Positions 9,067 to 18,386 of a stretch of DNA of 64,000 nucleotides are shown here, in pieces. Positions within the stretch are counted from its first letter, which is position 1, and each line of letters opens with the position of its first letter. Made by a program: the position numbers and the translations under genes. The DNA is from Hymenobacter sp. YIM 151500-1. GTDB taxonomy: Bacteria; Bacteroidota; Bacteroidia; Cytophagales; Hymenobacteraceae. The stretch is taken from assembly GCF_025979885.1 (NCBI RefSeq), contig NZ_CP110139.1, positions 3,301,501 to 3,365,500 on the forward strand, in the 5' to 3' direction. Below the pieces are notes generated by a model. The model ran no database searches, was not told the origin of the DNA, and saw nothing but the letters and a program-made list of their open reading frames with translations.

Positions 9067-10125
9067 TCACTCGCCGCCGGGCTCCGGCAGGGCCGTCCCC
9101 AGGGGGGCCGGGTCGCCGAAGTTAGGCGTGTCGTCGGCGTTCCAGCTGAATTTCTGCATCCGCGGGCTGCGGGCCCCGCCGCACCCCTGGCCGGCGTTGG
9201 CGTTGGCATGGTACAGAATCCAGTCTTCCTGGCCGTTTTTTGATTTGAAGAAGGAATTGTGGCCGGGCCCGAAGGCGCGGTCGGCGGGGTCCTTGGTGAA
9301 AACCGGCACGCTACTTTTGGTCCAGGACGCCACGTTCATAGGGTCGGCGGTGCTGGAGGCCGTGAGCATACCCAAGGCGTAGTCGTCGGAGGAACAGTGG
9401 CTCGCCGAGTACACAATGAAGGTTTTGCTGCCCCGCTTCAGCACCTGCGGCCCCTCATTCACGTCGGGGTCCCCGATGGTTTCCCAGCCAAACTCCGGCC
9501 GGCTCAGCTGCACCCGCGGGCCCACAATGGTCCAGGGGTTGCTCAGCTGGGCAATGTAGAGGCGCTGCTCCACTGAGTTCGGCTCCTGCCCCGACCACAG
9601 CACGTACCGCTTGCCGTTCTGCTCCAGAATAGTAGCATCAATGGCCCACAGGTCCTGGCCCGGCACCGTGAGCTGGCCCCGGTCTACCCAGGTGCCGGTG
9701 GTGGGGTCGGCCGCCGAGTTTTCGAGCACCCACATGCGCTGCCCGGCGCAGCAGCCACCAGGCCCGGCCGTGAAGTACACGTACCACTTGCCGTCCAGAA
9801 AGCGAATTTCCGGCGCCCAGATGTCGCGGGACGTGGGCCCCGAGGCCGGTGGCGTCCAGATGACCTTGCTCGGCGCCGACCCCAGCTCCGACATCTTGGC
9901 CGTTTTCCACAGGGTCAGGTTGTTGCCGGTGGTGTGCATGTAGTAGTAGAACCCGTCCTTTTCCGTCACCCACGGGTCGGCGCCAGAAGCCAGCAGCGGG
10001 TTGCGGTAGGTGGTGGTTTCCGTGGCCGGCGGGGCGGATGGAATATAGGGCTGGGAGTCTTTCTTACAGGCCCACAATCCCAGCAGCAGCGCCGGAAGCA
10101 GCGTACGGAAAAGTGCTAGCTTCAT
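9067..10125 (-). CDS. GH43 glycosidase, lipoprotein (small-paralogue group)
   Basis: A 352-residue GH43 enzyme. The signal peptide ends LGLWAC, making Cys 20 the lipid anchor, followed by a charged KKDS start to the mature protein. The catalytic residues are Asp 50 (GADPW), Asp 163 (AIDATI) and Glu 224 (VNEGPQ). The lengths, the ENSAADPTTGTW block and the closing Pro-rich tail ending in GE are shared with the GH43 genes at 18387 and 20623, so the three look like paralogues. Alpha-L-arabinofuranosidase activity is the likeliest guess, but GH43 also contains xylosidases and galactanases. It lies directly downstream of susD, with a terminator between them. Confidence 0.9.
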   Translation of the reverse strand: MKLALFRTLLPALLLGLWACKKDSQPYIPSAPPATETTTYRNPLLASGADPWVTEKDGFYYYMHTTGNNLTLWKTAKMSELGSAPSKVIWTPPASGPTSRDIWAPEIRFLDGKWYVYFTAGPGGCCAGQRMWVLENSAADPTTGTWVDRGQLTVPGQDLWAIDATILEQNGKRYVLWSGQEPNSVEQRLYIAQLSNPWTIVGPRVQLSRPEFGWETIGDPDVNEGPQVLKRGSKTFIVYSASHCSSDDYALGMLTASSTADPMNVASWTKSSVPVFTKDPADRAFGPGHNSFFKSKNGQEDWILYHANANAGQGCGGARSPRMQKFSWNADDTPNFGDPAPLGTALPEPGGE

Positions 10126-10231
10126 AAAATATAGAAGAGTAAGGAGGTACTATGAACTACCGGGAATTGGTGGGCGGGCGCCGAGCCTGCGTGGGGTGCC
10201 GCCAGCTTAGGCAGATTGTTACCAGCAACGC

Positions 10232-10280
10232 AAAAGCCCGGCCCCGGCTCACTCCAGCGGAGCGAGGCCAGCGCCGGGCC
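10232..10280 (-). terminator. rho-independent-like terminator after susD
   Basis: A GC-rich stem (arms 10236-10250 and 10264-10280, imperfect) followed on the minus strand by TTTT. It lies 9 bp beyond the susD stop codon and marks the probable end of the susCD transcript. The remaining 10126-10231 shows only the leader of the next gene. Confidence 0.55.
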
Positions 10281-10288
10281 AGCGGAGG

Positions 10289-11878
10289 TTAGTAGCCGGG
10301 GTTCTGGGCCAGCTTGGCTACGTCCACGTCGGTGCGCGGGATGGGCAGCAGATGGGTTTTGCCAACCACAAAGAAGTTGAAGTCTTCGTCGCGGGCTTTG
10401 AGCTGGTTTACTCGGGCTGCGTCGTCGAGCAGGCCCCAGCGGCGCAGGTCGTGCCAGCGCCAGTTTTCGCCGGCCAGCTCGGTTACCCGCTCGTGCATAA
10501 GTTGCATGCGCAGCCCTTCCTGGCTGAGGCCAGCCAGCGGGGCCAGGCCGGCGCGGGCCCGCACCTGGTTCACAAGCGGAATAGCCGCGGCCGTCTGTCC
10601 CCGCTCGTTCAGGGCCTCGGCTTGCAGCAGCAGCACGTCAGCGTAGCGAATCACGCGGTGGTTAATGGGCGAGTAGTAACCCTCCTCGTTGCGCCAGTAG
10701 TCGTTTGCATACTTGCGCCAGTAGATGCGGTTGCGGTTGCGGGCATCGTTCGGGAAGCGCTGCTCCAGGGTCAGGTTGTCGTAGGTAATCTGGTCCTGGT
10801 CGACGGGGTCAGTGGGGTCCACGGGGTAAGCGGCGCCGTTGCTGAGTGGGCGGGTGCGGGCAAAAAATGCCGTAGCCGCCAGGCGTGGGTCCTTCTTACC
10901 ATCCACCCGGCGCTCCTTCAGGAACTCTTCCAGTACCCAGGGCCGCACTTCGCCGTCGTTCCAGCCTTTGCCGGGCATACCGAAAAACTGGCTCCGCTGG
11001 TTGGCTTCCGAAGCACCGGCAAAGTCGTCTTCCCGGTCGGCACTGAACTCGCTCACAAACTGCACCTCGAAGATAGATTCGGCGTTGTTCTCGGTCGTGT
11101 GCTTGAAGTTGTCGCGGAAGTTGGGCACCAGCGAGTAGCGGTTCGAGCTGATTATCTCGGCAAACTGGGCGCTGGCTTCGTTCCACTTTTTGGTTTGCAT
11201 GTAGGCCTTGCCGAGCAGGGCCGTAGCGGCTCCTTTGGTAACGCGGCCCACGTCGGCGCCGGTGTAGGAGTCGGGCAGGTCGGCCTTGGCTTGCAGCAGC
11301 TCGGCAATTACAAAATCCCAGGCAGCCTGCTCGGTAGCAGCCTGCGGAAATCGGCTGTTAACTGACTCGGGGGCTTCGAGAACCAGAGCCGGGCGGCCGT
11401 ACAAGGAAGTTAGGTTAAAGTAATGCAGGGCCCGAAGAAACCGGGCCTCCGCTATAACACGCTTCTTCAGCGGCTCAGGCATCTGGATATTCGGCACGTT
11501 TGCCAGCACCTGATTGGTGCGGAAGATGCCTTGGTAATGCTGCTGCCAGATTTCGGCATTTACCACGAAATCGTAGTTGATAATCTGAAACTTATTGAAG
11601 TTCTGCAAGTCAGGCCAGGGACTGGTGGAGTGCCCCTCATCCGAGCGGATGTCATACGCAAAGTGAATCCAGCGCCGGTAGGTACCGTTAAGCTGCAACC
11701 CGCTATACGCCGCAGTTAACCCTTTCAGGGCATCGGCTTCGGTTTTCCAGAATGTTTCCACCGGAGCAGCATTGGGGTTGTCCTGATCCAGCAGATCGTT
11801 TTCACAACCCGAGGTCAGTAGCAGGCCCCCAAGCAGGGCGGCCGCAAAGTATGTTTTATGCAAATTCATAGGTTTCAT
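10289..11878 (-). CDS. SusD/RagB-family outer-membrane glycan-binding lipoprotein
   Basis: A 529-residue SusD-like protein that would cap the SusC barrel on the cell surface and capture oligosaccharides. A lipoprotein signal ends LLTSGC, followed by the ENDLLDQDNPN stretch common at mature SusD N-termini. TPR-like helical parts follow, and the C-terminal region has the family motif around NQVRARAGL and ENWRWHDLRRWG. It starts 30 bp after susC in the same direction, so the pair is an operon. Two in-frame ATGs (11878 and 11869) are both possible starts. The binding specificity cannot be read from the sequence; the flanking GH43 and gal genes suggest arabinose/galactose-containing glycans. Confidence 0.93.
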   Translation of the reverse strand: MKPMNLHKTYFAAALLGGLLLTSGCENDLLDQDNPNAAPVETFWKTEADALKGLTAAYSGLQLNGTYRRWIHFAYDIRSDEGHSTSPWPDLQNFNKFQIINYDFVVNAEIWQQHYQGIFRTNQVLANVPNIQMPEPLKKRVIAEARFLRALHYFNLTSLYGRPALVLEAPESVNSRFPQAATEQAAWDFVIAELLQAKADLPDSYTGADVGRVTKGAATALLGKAYMQTKKWNEASAQFAEIISSNRYSLVPNFRDNFKHTTENNAESIFEVQFVSEFSADREDDFAGASEANQRSQFFGMPGKGWNDGEVRPWVLEEFLKERRVDGKKDPRLAATAFFARTRPLSNGAAYPVDPTDPVDQDQITYDNLTLEQRFPNDARNRNRIYWRKYANDYWRNEEGYYSPINHRVIRYADVLLLQAEALNERGQTAAAIPLVNQVRARAGLAPLAGLSQEGLRMQLMHERVTELAGENWRWHDLRRWGLLDDAARVNQLKARDEDFNFFVVGKTHLLPIPRTDVDVAKLAQNPGY

Positions 11879-11907
11879 GACTGAGAAATGAAGACAGATG
11901 TCAACGC

Positions 11908-14900
11908 TTAAAAATTGACTTGCAAGCCCCCGGTGAACGTGCGCAAGTTGGGGAAGCTGCCATCATCCACGCCGCGCACGAACACGTTGTTTGGGTCGCC
12001 GGGGTTATTAGGCACGACTTCCGGGTCATAACCGGTATAGTCGGTGATGGTGAATACGTTTTGTCCCGTCACAAAGAGCCGTACGCTGCCCAAACCATTG
12101 ACGCGGCCGGTGAGCGACTCCGGTAGGGTGTACCCTAGCTGCACGTTTTTCAGGCGCAGATAAGAGCCATCTTCCAGCCACCGCGTAGAGTTAGCCCGCG
12201 CGTTTTGCGACCCGCCCAGTAAGGGCCGCGGCGTAGTGGTCGAGGGATTATCGGGCGTCCAAGGGCTTAGGTCGCGGCGGAAGTTGCCGTTATCGTCCAA
12301 ACGGTCGGTCCAGAAGCGGGTGCCGTTCCAGATATCGTTGCCGGTTACACCCTGAAAGAACATCGTCAGGTCGAATCCCTTGAAGCCGGCGTTCAGGTTA
12401 AGAGCGTACTGTAGCGTGGGAATCGGGCTACCCGTAAAGACTCGGTCGGCGTCGTCAATTTGGCCGTCCCCGTTTACGTCGCGGTACTTTACGTCACCAG
12501 GTTGCGCATCCGGCTGGGCCCGGTGAGCAAGCACTTCTTCGCGGGTTTGGAAAATTCCTTCCATCGGCACCAGGAAGAAAGCGCCCACCGGCTGGCCTAC
12601 CTGCGTACGGGTAATACCACCATGCGGACCAGCGTTAATAACCTGGCCTTCAAAAGACAGCTCCTTTACTTCGTTCTTGATGGTAGTGAGGTTGGCCGAC
12701 GCCCCATAGCGGAAGGGCTTACGATTTTCCGAGTAGCCTAGCTGGAACTCAAAACCACTGTTGCGGATTCGGCCCAGGTTGGTGAAAGGCCGCCCGCCGG
12801 CATTGCCGAGGTAGTAAACTACATCAGGATTGACCAGCGCGTCACGCGTTTCCGATACGTAGTAGTCGGCGGCCAAAGTGAAGCGGTCCTCCAGTAATCC
12901 CAGATCAAAACCGAAGTTGGCCGTATTCCGTGATTCCCAACGAATGCCTGTGCTGGGTAGTTGCGTAGCAATGAATCCGTTGTTAACGGTACCCGTTCCA
13001 AACGGATAGTTTACGTTTTGATTTAGTGTGGCTTGGTACAGATACCCGCTGTTCAGCTGGTCGTTGCCCAGTTGGCCGTAGCTGCCGCGTAGCTTCAGGT
13101 TGCTGATGGCCGTTATCCCCTCGAAAAAGCCTTCTTTGCTGATGCGCCAACCGCCCGAGAAAGCGTAAAAGTTACCCCAGCGGTTATTAGGATCGAAACG
13201 GGAAGAGCCGTCACGGCGGAAGGCACCCGTCACGAGGTAGCGGTCGGCGTAGTCATACGCCACCTGAGCAAAGTAAGACCGTTTAGTCCAAATGTCACGA
13301 CTGCCTTCTACCCCCGGTGTACCAGTACCACCAGATAGCGAATAATAGTATGTGGGACCTGTGCCGAAGCCTTGGGCGATGGAGCGGGCTAAGTTGAACG
13401 TGTTTTTTTGCTCGGAGTAGCCGATTACGGCCTGCACGTTGTTGTCTCCGAAGCTGCGGTTGAAGGTCAGCGTGTTTTCTGCCAGCAGAAACAGGTTGTC
13501 GCCGCGCCCTTCGCGCAGTACAGCCGGCTGGACCGGAGCATTAAAGCTCAAGCCGCCAGCTTGGCCGTTTTTCGCCTGAAACCGGTCAACGAAACTAACG
13601 AACTCTGTGCCCAGGTTGAGACGGTAGCGGAGGAAGTCGAAGATAGTCAGTTCCCCAGCCAGTGAGCCAATTAACCGGTTCTCGGTGTTGCGGTCATTAA
13701 ATACATCCTGCGCCCCAATGGGGTTGGTACCGAACGTTACCCGGTCAGGATTGCCGAAGCCATAGCCACTGACCGTTGTGGGGTCGTTTACCGGAATAAT
13801 GGGCAGCATCCGCACTACGTCAATAAATGGCAGGCCGATTATGCGCTGCTGGTGTGAACGGCTAAGCTGAGCCGACTCGGTAATGCGCAGGCGGCCGCGG
13901 TTGAAACCTGAGTTCAGACGCAGGCTGTAACGCTCAAAGGATGGCCCTTTGATAGTGCCCTTCTGCCGGAAGTAGCCAGTGGAAATGCTGAAATTAGATG
14001 CCTCACCAGCGCCACTGAAACCAATGCTATAGTCCTCGACGCTACCTGGCCGAATCAACTCTTCCTGCCAGTCGGTATCAACCCCAGCAGGCGGGTTGGT
14101 TATACCATTGTAGGGAGTTTGGTTGGCGTTAGTGTACATCAGGCGGGCAGTGTTGGCCCATTCCTGTGCATTCATCAGGTCGTAGGTACGCCAGATGTTT
14201 TGTACACCCCGGTAGGCGTTAATGTTGATGGCTGGCTTACCAACGCGCCCCCGGCGGGTGGTTACAATAATAACCCCATTAGCGCCGCGCGACCCATAAG
14301 GCGCCAGCGAAGCGGCATCTTTCAGCACGGTGGCTGATTCTACGTCATTCGGATTGATGTCGCGGATATTTTCGACCCACACCCCATCCACTACGTAAAG
14401 CACGCCGTTACCTCCTCCCACCGAGCCAATGCCTCGGATATTAACGATGGGCGCCTGGCCGGGCACCCCGGAGTTGGTGACTTGCACGCCAGCCGCCCGG
14501 CCCTGAATGGCTTCCGTGAGCGTGGCTACGGGAGCCCGCCGGATTTCCGCGCTGCTTACCTGCGACACGGCGCCGGTTACCTGCTCCCGCTCCTGGGTCA
14601 GGTAGCCCACTACTACTACCTCATTCAGGGCGCGGGTGTCGGGGGCCAGGGATACATCAATGGTAGTGCGGCCCGCCACGGCAATCTGCTGGGTGGTGTA
14701 GCCCACAAAGGAAAACGTCAGCGTAGCGTTGTCGCCGACGCTGAGAGTAAAGCGGCCGTCGGCGTCGGTGGTAGCGCCGTTGCTGGTGCCGCGCTCCAGC
14801 ACAGTTACGCCAGGCAGTCCTTGCCCTTTTTCATCGATTACGCGGCCACTCACGGTAACGGCCGGTGCCGTAGTGCCATCGAGCCGCAGCAAGCTGGCCG

Positions 14901-14994
14901 GCGCCACCTCGGCAGAAGCCACAAAGGGTAGCGGTAAGCAGCAGAGCAACGCCGGAACGGCTAACCGGCGCATTCTGGGTAGGGTGTTTTTCAT
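11908..14994 (-). CDS. SusC/RagA-family TonB-dependent outer-membrane transporter
   Basis: A 1028-residue TonB-dependent receptor of usual SusC length. In order: signal peptide (1-28), carboxypeptidase-D-regulatory-like domain (about 47-125, with GRVIDEKGQGLPGVTV), TonB-box/linker region ALNEVVVVGY (about 137-146), plug domain with the RGIGS and VVDGV motifs (about 155-260), and a 22-strand barrel ending in a C-terminal Phe (LQVNF). It imports glycan fragments across the outer membrane with SusD, coded 30 bp downstream. Two identical LacI-type palindromes lie 38-75 bp upstream of its ATG. No anti-sigma/FecR gene or hybrid two-component regulator is adjacent, so control by the LacI protein at 25463 is the simplest reading. 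Confidence 0.96.
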   Translation of the reverse strand: MKNTLPRMRRLAVPALLCCLPLPFVASAEVAPASLLRLDGTTAPAVTVSGRVIDEKGQGLPGVTVLERGTSNGATTDADGRFTLSVGDNATLTFSFVGYTTQQIAVAGRTTIDVSLAPDTRALNEVVVVGYLTQEREQVTGAVSQVSSAEIRRAPVATLTEAIQGRAAGVQVTNSGVPGQAPIVNIRGIGSVGGGNGVLYVVDGVWVENIRDINPNDVESATVLKDAASLAPYGSRGANGVIIVTTRRGRVGKPAININAYRGVQNIWRTYDLMNAQEWANTARLMYTNANQTPYNGITNPPAGVDTDWQEELIRPGSVEDYSIGFSGAGEASNFSISTGYFRQKGTIKGPSFERYSLRLNSGFNRGRLRITESAQLSRSHQQRIIGLPFIDVVRMLPIIPVNDPTTVSGYGFGNPDRVTFGTNPIGAQDVFNDRNTENRLIGSLAGELTIFDFLRYRLNLGTEFVSFVDRFQAKNGQAGGLSFNAPVQPAVLREGRGDNLFLLAENTLTFNRSFGDNNVQAVIGYSEQKNTFNLARSIAQGFGTGPTYYYSLSGGTGTPGVEGSRDIWTKRSYFAQVAYDYADRYLVTGAFRRDGSSRFDPNNRWGNFYAFSGGWRISKEGFFEGITAISNLKLRGSYGQLGNDQLNSGYLYQATLNQNVNYPFGTGTVNNGFIATQLPSTGIRWESRNTANFGFDLGLLEDRFTLAADYYVSETRDALVNPDVVYYLGNAGGRPFTNLGRIRNSGFEFQLGYSENRKPFRYGASANLTTIKNEVKELSFEGQVINAGPHGGITRTQVGQPVGAFFLVPMEGIFQTREEVLAHRAQPDAQPGDVKYRDVNGDGQIDDADRVFTGSPIPTLQYALNLNAGFKGFDLTMFFQGVTGNDIWNGTRFWTDRLDDNGNFRRDLSPWTPDNPSTTTPRPLLGGSQNARANSTRWLEDGSYLRLKNVQLGYTLPESLTGRVNGLGSVRLFVTGQNVFTITDYTGYDPEVVPNNPGDPNNVFVRGVDDGSFPNLRTFTGGLQVNF

Positions 14995-15031
14995 AAAAGG
15001 TGCTGTTGGGTAGAAGGTGGGAAAGTTGGAA

Positions 15032-15043
15032 GCAAACGTTTGC
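15032..15043. promoter_or_regulatory. predicted LacI-family operator, susC-proximal
   Basis: An exact 12-bp palindrome GCAAACGTTTGC, 38 bp upstream of the susC ATG. On the minus strand its right half (AACGTTTG) resembles a TAnnTTTG -7 box, so the site may overlap the susC promoter. One of four identical copies in the window. Confidence 0.75.
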
Positions 15044-15057
15044 GCTACATGGGAATT

Positions 15058-15069
15058 GCAAACGTTTGC
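15058..15069. promoter_or_regulatory. predicted LacI-family operator, susC-distal
   Basis: A second exact GCAAACGTTTGC, centred 26 bp from the first. On the minus strand its TTTG lies 18 bp before the AACGTTTG of the proximal copy, close to Bacteroidota -33/-7 spacing, so both promoter boxes may be embedded in operators. The promoter reading is inference. Confidence 0.75.
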
Positions 15070-15378
15070 TTAGTGCTACAAAAGCGGCAGGCTAAGCAGC
15101 CGAAGAAGCCAGTACGACCTTGTTTTCAACCTGGATCAGCCCGAAACAGCGTCTGGCGCTGTCCGCATGCCGGCTGGTATTCCTCCAGTTTAGCGTAAGG
15201 ATAAAAATGAATTAAGGTAAAGTCAAGGAATTGTCAAGAATAGTTATGTTTTCTCCTTTGCTGCAGTTCTAAAAGAAGTCGGATTAGTGCTATACTGACG
15301 TTGTAACGCCTAGTGTATCTGTAACTTAATTCATAATCAGTTGAATAAAGCAACGCTATAGAGCAATGCAGTTTTGCT

Positions 15379-15390
15379 GCAAACGTTTGC
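15379..15390. promoter_or_regulatory. predicted LacI-family operator, galK side
   Basis: A third exact GCAAACGTTTGC in the 610-bp susC-galK divergent region. On the plus strand its TTTG (15386-15389) forms a good -33 box for the -7 candidate at 15411-15418, so repressor bound here would cover the galK promoter. Confidence 0.75.
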
Positions 15391-15418
15391 ATAACGACTC
15401 GTCGCTTCTTTACTTTAA
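15386..15418 (+). promoter_or_regulatory. candidate galK promoter (-33/-7)
   Basis: TTTG at 15386-15389, a 21-bp gap, then TACTTTAA at 15411-15418. This matches the Bacteroidota TTTG-N19-21-TAnnTTTG consensus except for the last base. Transcription would start near 15425 and give a leader of about 180 nt. The rest of 14995-15604 is AT-richer than its surroundings and shows no gene. Confidence 0.5.
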
Positions 15419-15604
15419 AACCTACAGTGGGCTGGGCTTACTCAGCTTACGCACCCGTGAAGCATCAACCCTATTGCAGATTCTACATTTGCTCTACTTC
15501 ATGGGGTAGCATTCACACTCAGCTCCCGCCTGGTCCGCTGCGGATGAGAATCTTTAGCGACTTCGGGCCCGTACCTGTTCCTTCCACCCTTGCTTTGTTC
15601 AGCT

Positions 15605-16771
15605 ATGCTTGCTCATCTACTCGCGGCCTCCTTTCAGCGCCAGTTCAATTATTCGCCCTTGCTTGTGCGGGCTCCCGGCCGGGTAAACCTGATTGGGGAG
15701 CACACCGACTACAACGGCGGGTTTGTGCTGCCCGCGGCTATTGACAAGGAAATCTACTTTGCCGTGGGCCTCAATGGCACCGAAACGGTCCGGCTGCACT
15801 CCTACGACAAAGACGAGTCGTACACCGCGACGGTGGGCGAGATGCGGCGCGGCAACACGCTGTGGGCCAACTACCTGAAGGGCGTGGTGGCGCAGTTTCA
15901 GAAGCGCGGCGTTACGGTACCGGGCTTCGACTGCGTGTTTGGCGGCACAGTCCCCATGGGGGCGGGCTTGTCGTCGTCGGCGGCGGTGGAGTGCGGGCTG
16001 GCCCTGGCCCTGGACGCGCTGCTGGGTACCAACTTGAGCCGGCTGGAGCTGGCCCGCATGGCCCAACTGGCCGAGCACGAGTTTGCGGGCGTACAGTGTG
16101 GCATCATGGACCAGTTTGCCAGCCTGTTTGGGCGGCCCGGCCACGTGGTGCGCCTCGACTGCCGCTCCCTGGAGTACGAGTACTTTCCCTTTAATACCGA
16201 CTCCTGCCACATTGTGCTGTGCAACAGCGGCGTGAAGCACTCCCTGGCCAGCTCCGAATACAACCTGCGCCGCCAGGAGTGCGAACAGGGCGTGGCGGTA
16301 TTGCGCCAGCACTACCCCGAGGTGCAGAGCCTGCGCGACGCCACCCCGGAGCAGCTGCACCGCCACCGCCCGGAAATGAGCGACGTAGTGTACCGGCGCT
16401 GCCTGTACGTGGTGCAAGAAAACCTGCGCGTGGAAGCAGCCTGCCAGCATCTTATGGATGGTGACCTAGCAGCTTTTGGGCGGCAGATGTACGCCTCACA
16501 CGCCGGCCTGCGCGACGATTACCAAGTAAGCTGCCGGGAGCTGGACGTGCTGGTGCAGATAGCCCAAGGAATACCCGGTGTGTACGGGGCCCGGATGATG
16601 GGCGGGGGCTTCGGCGGCTGCACCATCAACCTGGTGGATGTAGCTCACCTCGACAGCTTCACCCAGCACATCAGCGAGGCCTACCAGCGCCAGGTGGGTA
16701 TTCCGCTGGAAACCTACCACACCACCATTGTGGGCGGCGTGGACGTGCTGGAGCCCGTGCAAAAGTTTTAA
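15605..16771 (+). CDS. galK: galactokinase
   Basis: A 388-residue GHMP kinase that phosphorylates alpha-D-galactose at C1 with ATP in the cytoplasm, the second Leloir step. It has the galactokinase signature GRVNLIGEHTDYN (25-37), the ATP-binding GHMP motif VPMGAGLSSSAAVE (about 116-129), the catalytic Asp in CGIMDQ (about 169), and the C-terminal MMGGGFGGCTINLV loop. The length matches the family. The ATG at 15605 gives 18 residues before the conserved core, as is normal; an in-frame start at 15590 is less likely. It diverges from susC and lies upstream of galT in the same direction, with a 264-bp repeat-bearing gap. Confidence 0.97.
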   Translation: MLAHLLAASFQRQFNYSPLLVRAPGRVNLIGEHTDYNGGFVLPAAIDKEIYFAVGLNGTETVRLHSYDKDESYTATVGEMRRGNTLWANYLKGVVAQFQKRGVTVPGFDCVFGGTVPMGAGLSSSAAVECGLALALDALLGTNLSRLELARMAQLAEHEFAGVQCGIMDQFASLFGRPGHVVRLDCRSLEYEYFPFNTDSCHIVLCNSGVKHSLASSEYNLRRQECEQGVAVLRQHYPEVQSLRDATPEQLHRHRPEMSDVVYRRCLYVVQENLRVEAACQHLMDGDLAAFGRQMYASHAGLRDDYQVSCRELDVLVQIAQGIPGVYGARMMGGGFGGCTINLVDVAHLDSFTQHISEAYQRQVGIPLETYHTTIVGGVDVLEPVQKF

Positions 16772-16777
16772 ACAGTG

Positions 16778-17013
16778 CCTCACCCCCTAGCCCCCTCTCC
16801 AAAAGAGAGGGGAACTAGCTTTTTAGTTGTAGTTGCCTCACCCCTACCCTCTCTTCCAGAAAAGGGCTCTAGTCGTAGTTTTTAGCTGACGTTCTTTCCT
16901 CATCGACCACCCCAATCCCGCCTTTCCAAAGAGGGGAGCTAGTATTAGTCTAGCTCTAGCAAACTAGAAGGCTAGTTCCCCCTCTCTTGTGGAGAGGGGG
17001 CTAGGGGGTGAGG
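16778..17013. repeat. long inverted repeat between galK and galT (family C)
   Basis: The outer 23 bp (16778-16800 and 16991-17013) are exact reverse complements and the match continues imperfectly inward to about 16819/16971. Each arm also contains CCCCTCTC-loop-GAGAGGGG, so it is self-complementary. Between the arms are further CT/AG-rich half-palindromes. Related sequence occurs at 18151-18284 and 54406-54749. Confidence 0.85.
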
Positions 17014-17035
17014 TCCTACCCTACCACCATAACCC

Positions 17036-18106
17036 ATGACGACTTTCGACAGCGCCCTGCATCCGCACCGCCGCTTTAACCCCCTGACCGGCGAGTGGCT
17101 GCTGGTGTCGCCGCAACGGGCGCTGCGGCCCTGGCAGGGCCAGCAGGAAGCCCCCGACCGGTCGACGCGGCCGGCCTACGACCCCACGTGCTACCTCTGC
17201 CCTGGCAACACCCGCGCCAACGGGGAGGTGAACCCGCCTTACGAAGGCACGTTCGTGTTCGACAATGACTTTGCCGCCCTGCAGCCCGAGGTGCCGGCCG
17301 GCTCCATCGACGTGGGTGGACTGCTGCGGGCCGAGCCGGAAAGCGGCGTCGGGCGCGTCATCTGCTTCTCGCCCCGCCACGACCTGACCCTGCCCGAAAT
17401 GGACGCGGCCGCCATCCGGGGCGTGGTGGACGTATGGGCCGAGGAGTTTGCCACCCTCGGCGCCCGGCCCGACATCAACTACGTGCAGATTTTCGAGAAC
17501 AAGGGCCAGGTGATGGGGTGCTCCAACCCCCACCCCCACGGCCAGATCTGGGCCCAGCGCACCGTGCCCGGCGACCCGGCCAAGGAAACGGTGCAGCAGG
17601 CCGCCTACTTCCAGCAGCACGGCCGCACCCTGCTCAGCGACTATTTGGAGCTGGAGTTGCGCGAGCAGACCCGCGTGGTGCTCGAAAACGGCCATTTCGT
17701 GGTGCTGGTACCGTTCTGGGCGGCCTGGCCCTTCGAGACGCTGCTGCTGCCGCGGCGGGCGGTGCAGGACGTGACTCAGCTCAGCGGCCCGGAGCGCGAC
17801 GCCCTGGCCGATGCCCTGCGCCGCCTCACCATCCGCTACGACAACCTGTTCCAGACTTCCTTCCCCTACTCCGCCGGCCTGCACCAGCGCCCCACCGACG
17901 GCCAGGCCCACGAAAGCTGGCACCTGCACATGCACTTCTTCCCGCCCCTGCTGCGCTCGGCTACGGTGCGCAAGTTCATGGTGGGCTACGAGCTGCTGGC
18001 CAACCCCCAGCGCGACATCACCCCCGAATACGCTGCCCAGCGCCTCCGCGAGCTGCCCGAGGTACACTACAAGCAGCTCACGGAGGCCGTCCCTACGACC
18101 CGCTAG
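17036..18106 (+). CDS. galT: galactose-1-phosphate uridylyltransferase
   Basis: A 356-residue GalT that swaps UMP between UDP-glucose and galactose-1-phosphate. The active-site triad motif is NPHPHGQ (164-170), with His 168 as the expected uridylylated nucleophile. CYLC (52-55) supplies zinc ligands, and the C-terminal HIT-like half carries HLHMHFFPP. The length agrees with the bacterial family. It follows galK in the same direction; together with galM (5205) and galE (58349) it makes a full Leloir set in the window. The ATG at 17036 lies right after the inverted repeat. Confidence 0.97.
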   Translation: MTTFDSALHPHRRFNPLTGEWLLVSPQRALRPWQGQQEAPDRSTRPAYDPTCYLCPGNTRANGEVNPPYEGTFVFDNDFAALQPEVPAGSIDVGGLLRAEPESGVGRVICFSPRHDLTLPEMDAAAIRGVVDVWAEEFATLGARPDINYVQIFENKGQVMGCSNPHPHGQIWAQRTVPGDPAKETVQQAAYFQQHGRTLLSDYLELELREQTRVVLENGHFVVLVPFWAAWPFETLLLPRRAVQDVTQLSGPERDALADALRRLTIRYDNLFQTSFPYSAGLHQRPTDGQAHESWHLHMHFFPPLLRSATVRKFMVGYELLANPQRDITPEYAAQRLRELPEVHYKQLTEAVPTTR

Positions 18107-18150
18107 CTAGCTCACGTTGGGGACTAGCTGCTAGTTCTCCTTCTCAGAAA

Positions 18151-18284
18151 GGAGGGGCTAGGGGTGGTTGACTGGGTTCTAGCTCTGGTCGCCTCACCCC
18201 CACCCCTCTCCGGAAAAGGAGAGGGGCTCTAGTTGTAGCTTCTAGTTGACGTTCTGGCGAGTATCAACCACCCCTAGCCCCTCC
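18151..18284. repeat. inverted repeat downstream of galT (family C variant)
   Basis: Exact 21-bp arms at 18151-18171 and 18264-18284. Between them is a self-complementary CACCCCTCTCC...GGAGAGGGG block (18199-18226). The wording is close to, but not the same as, the galK-galT repeat. It fills the gap between convergent galT and the GH43 gene and could act as a terminator for both. The remainder of 18107-18386 shows no gene. Confidence 0.8.
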
Positions 18285-18386
18285 TTACCTAGGAGGGGAA
18301 CTAGCTTCCTAGCTCTAGTTTTTATCCTCCGCAATTTGAGTGAGCTACTGCTCCCGGAAAGCAGCCAGCCTCGGCCGTTGCCTGTG

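Noticed and set aside
16778..17013. Riboswitch or tRNA in the galK-galT gap
   Set aside because: The structure is explained by a simple inverted repeat with no cloverleaf or known aptamer features.
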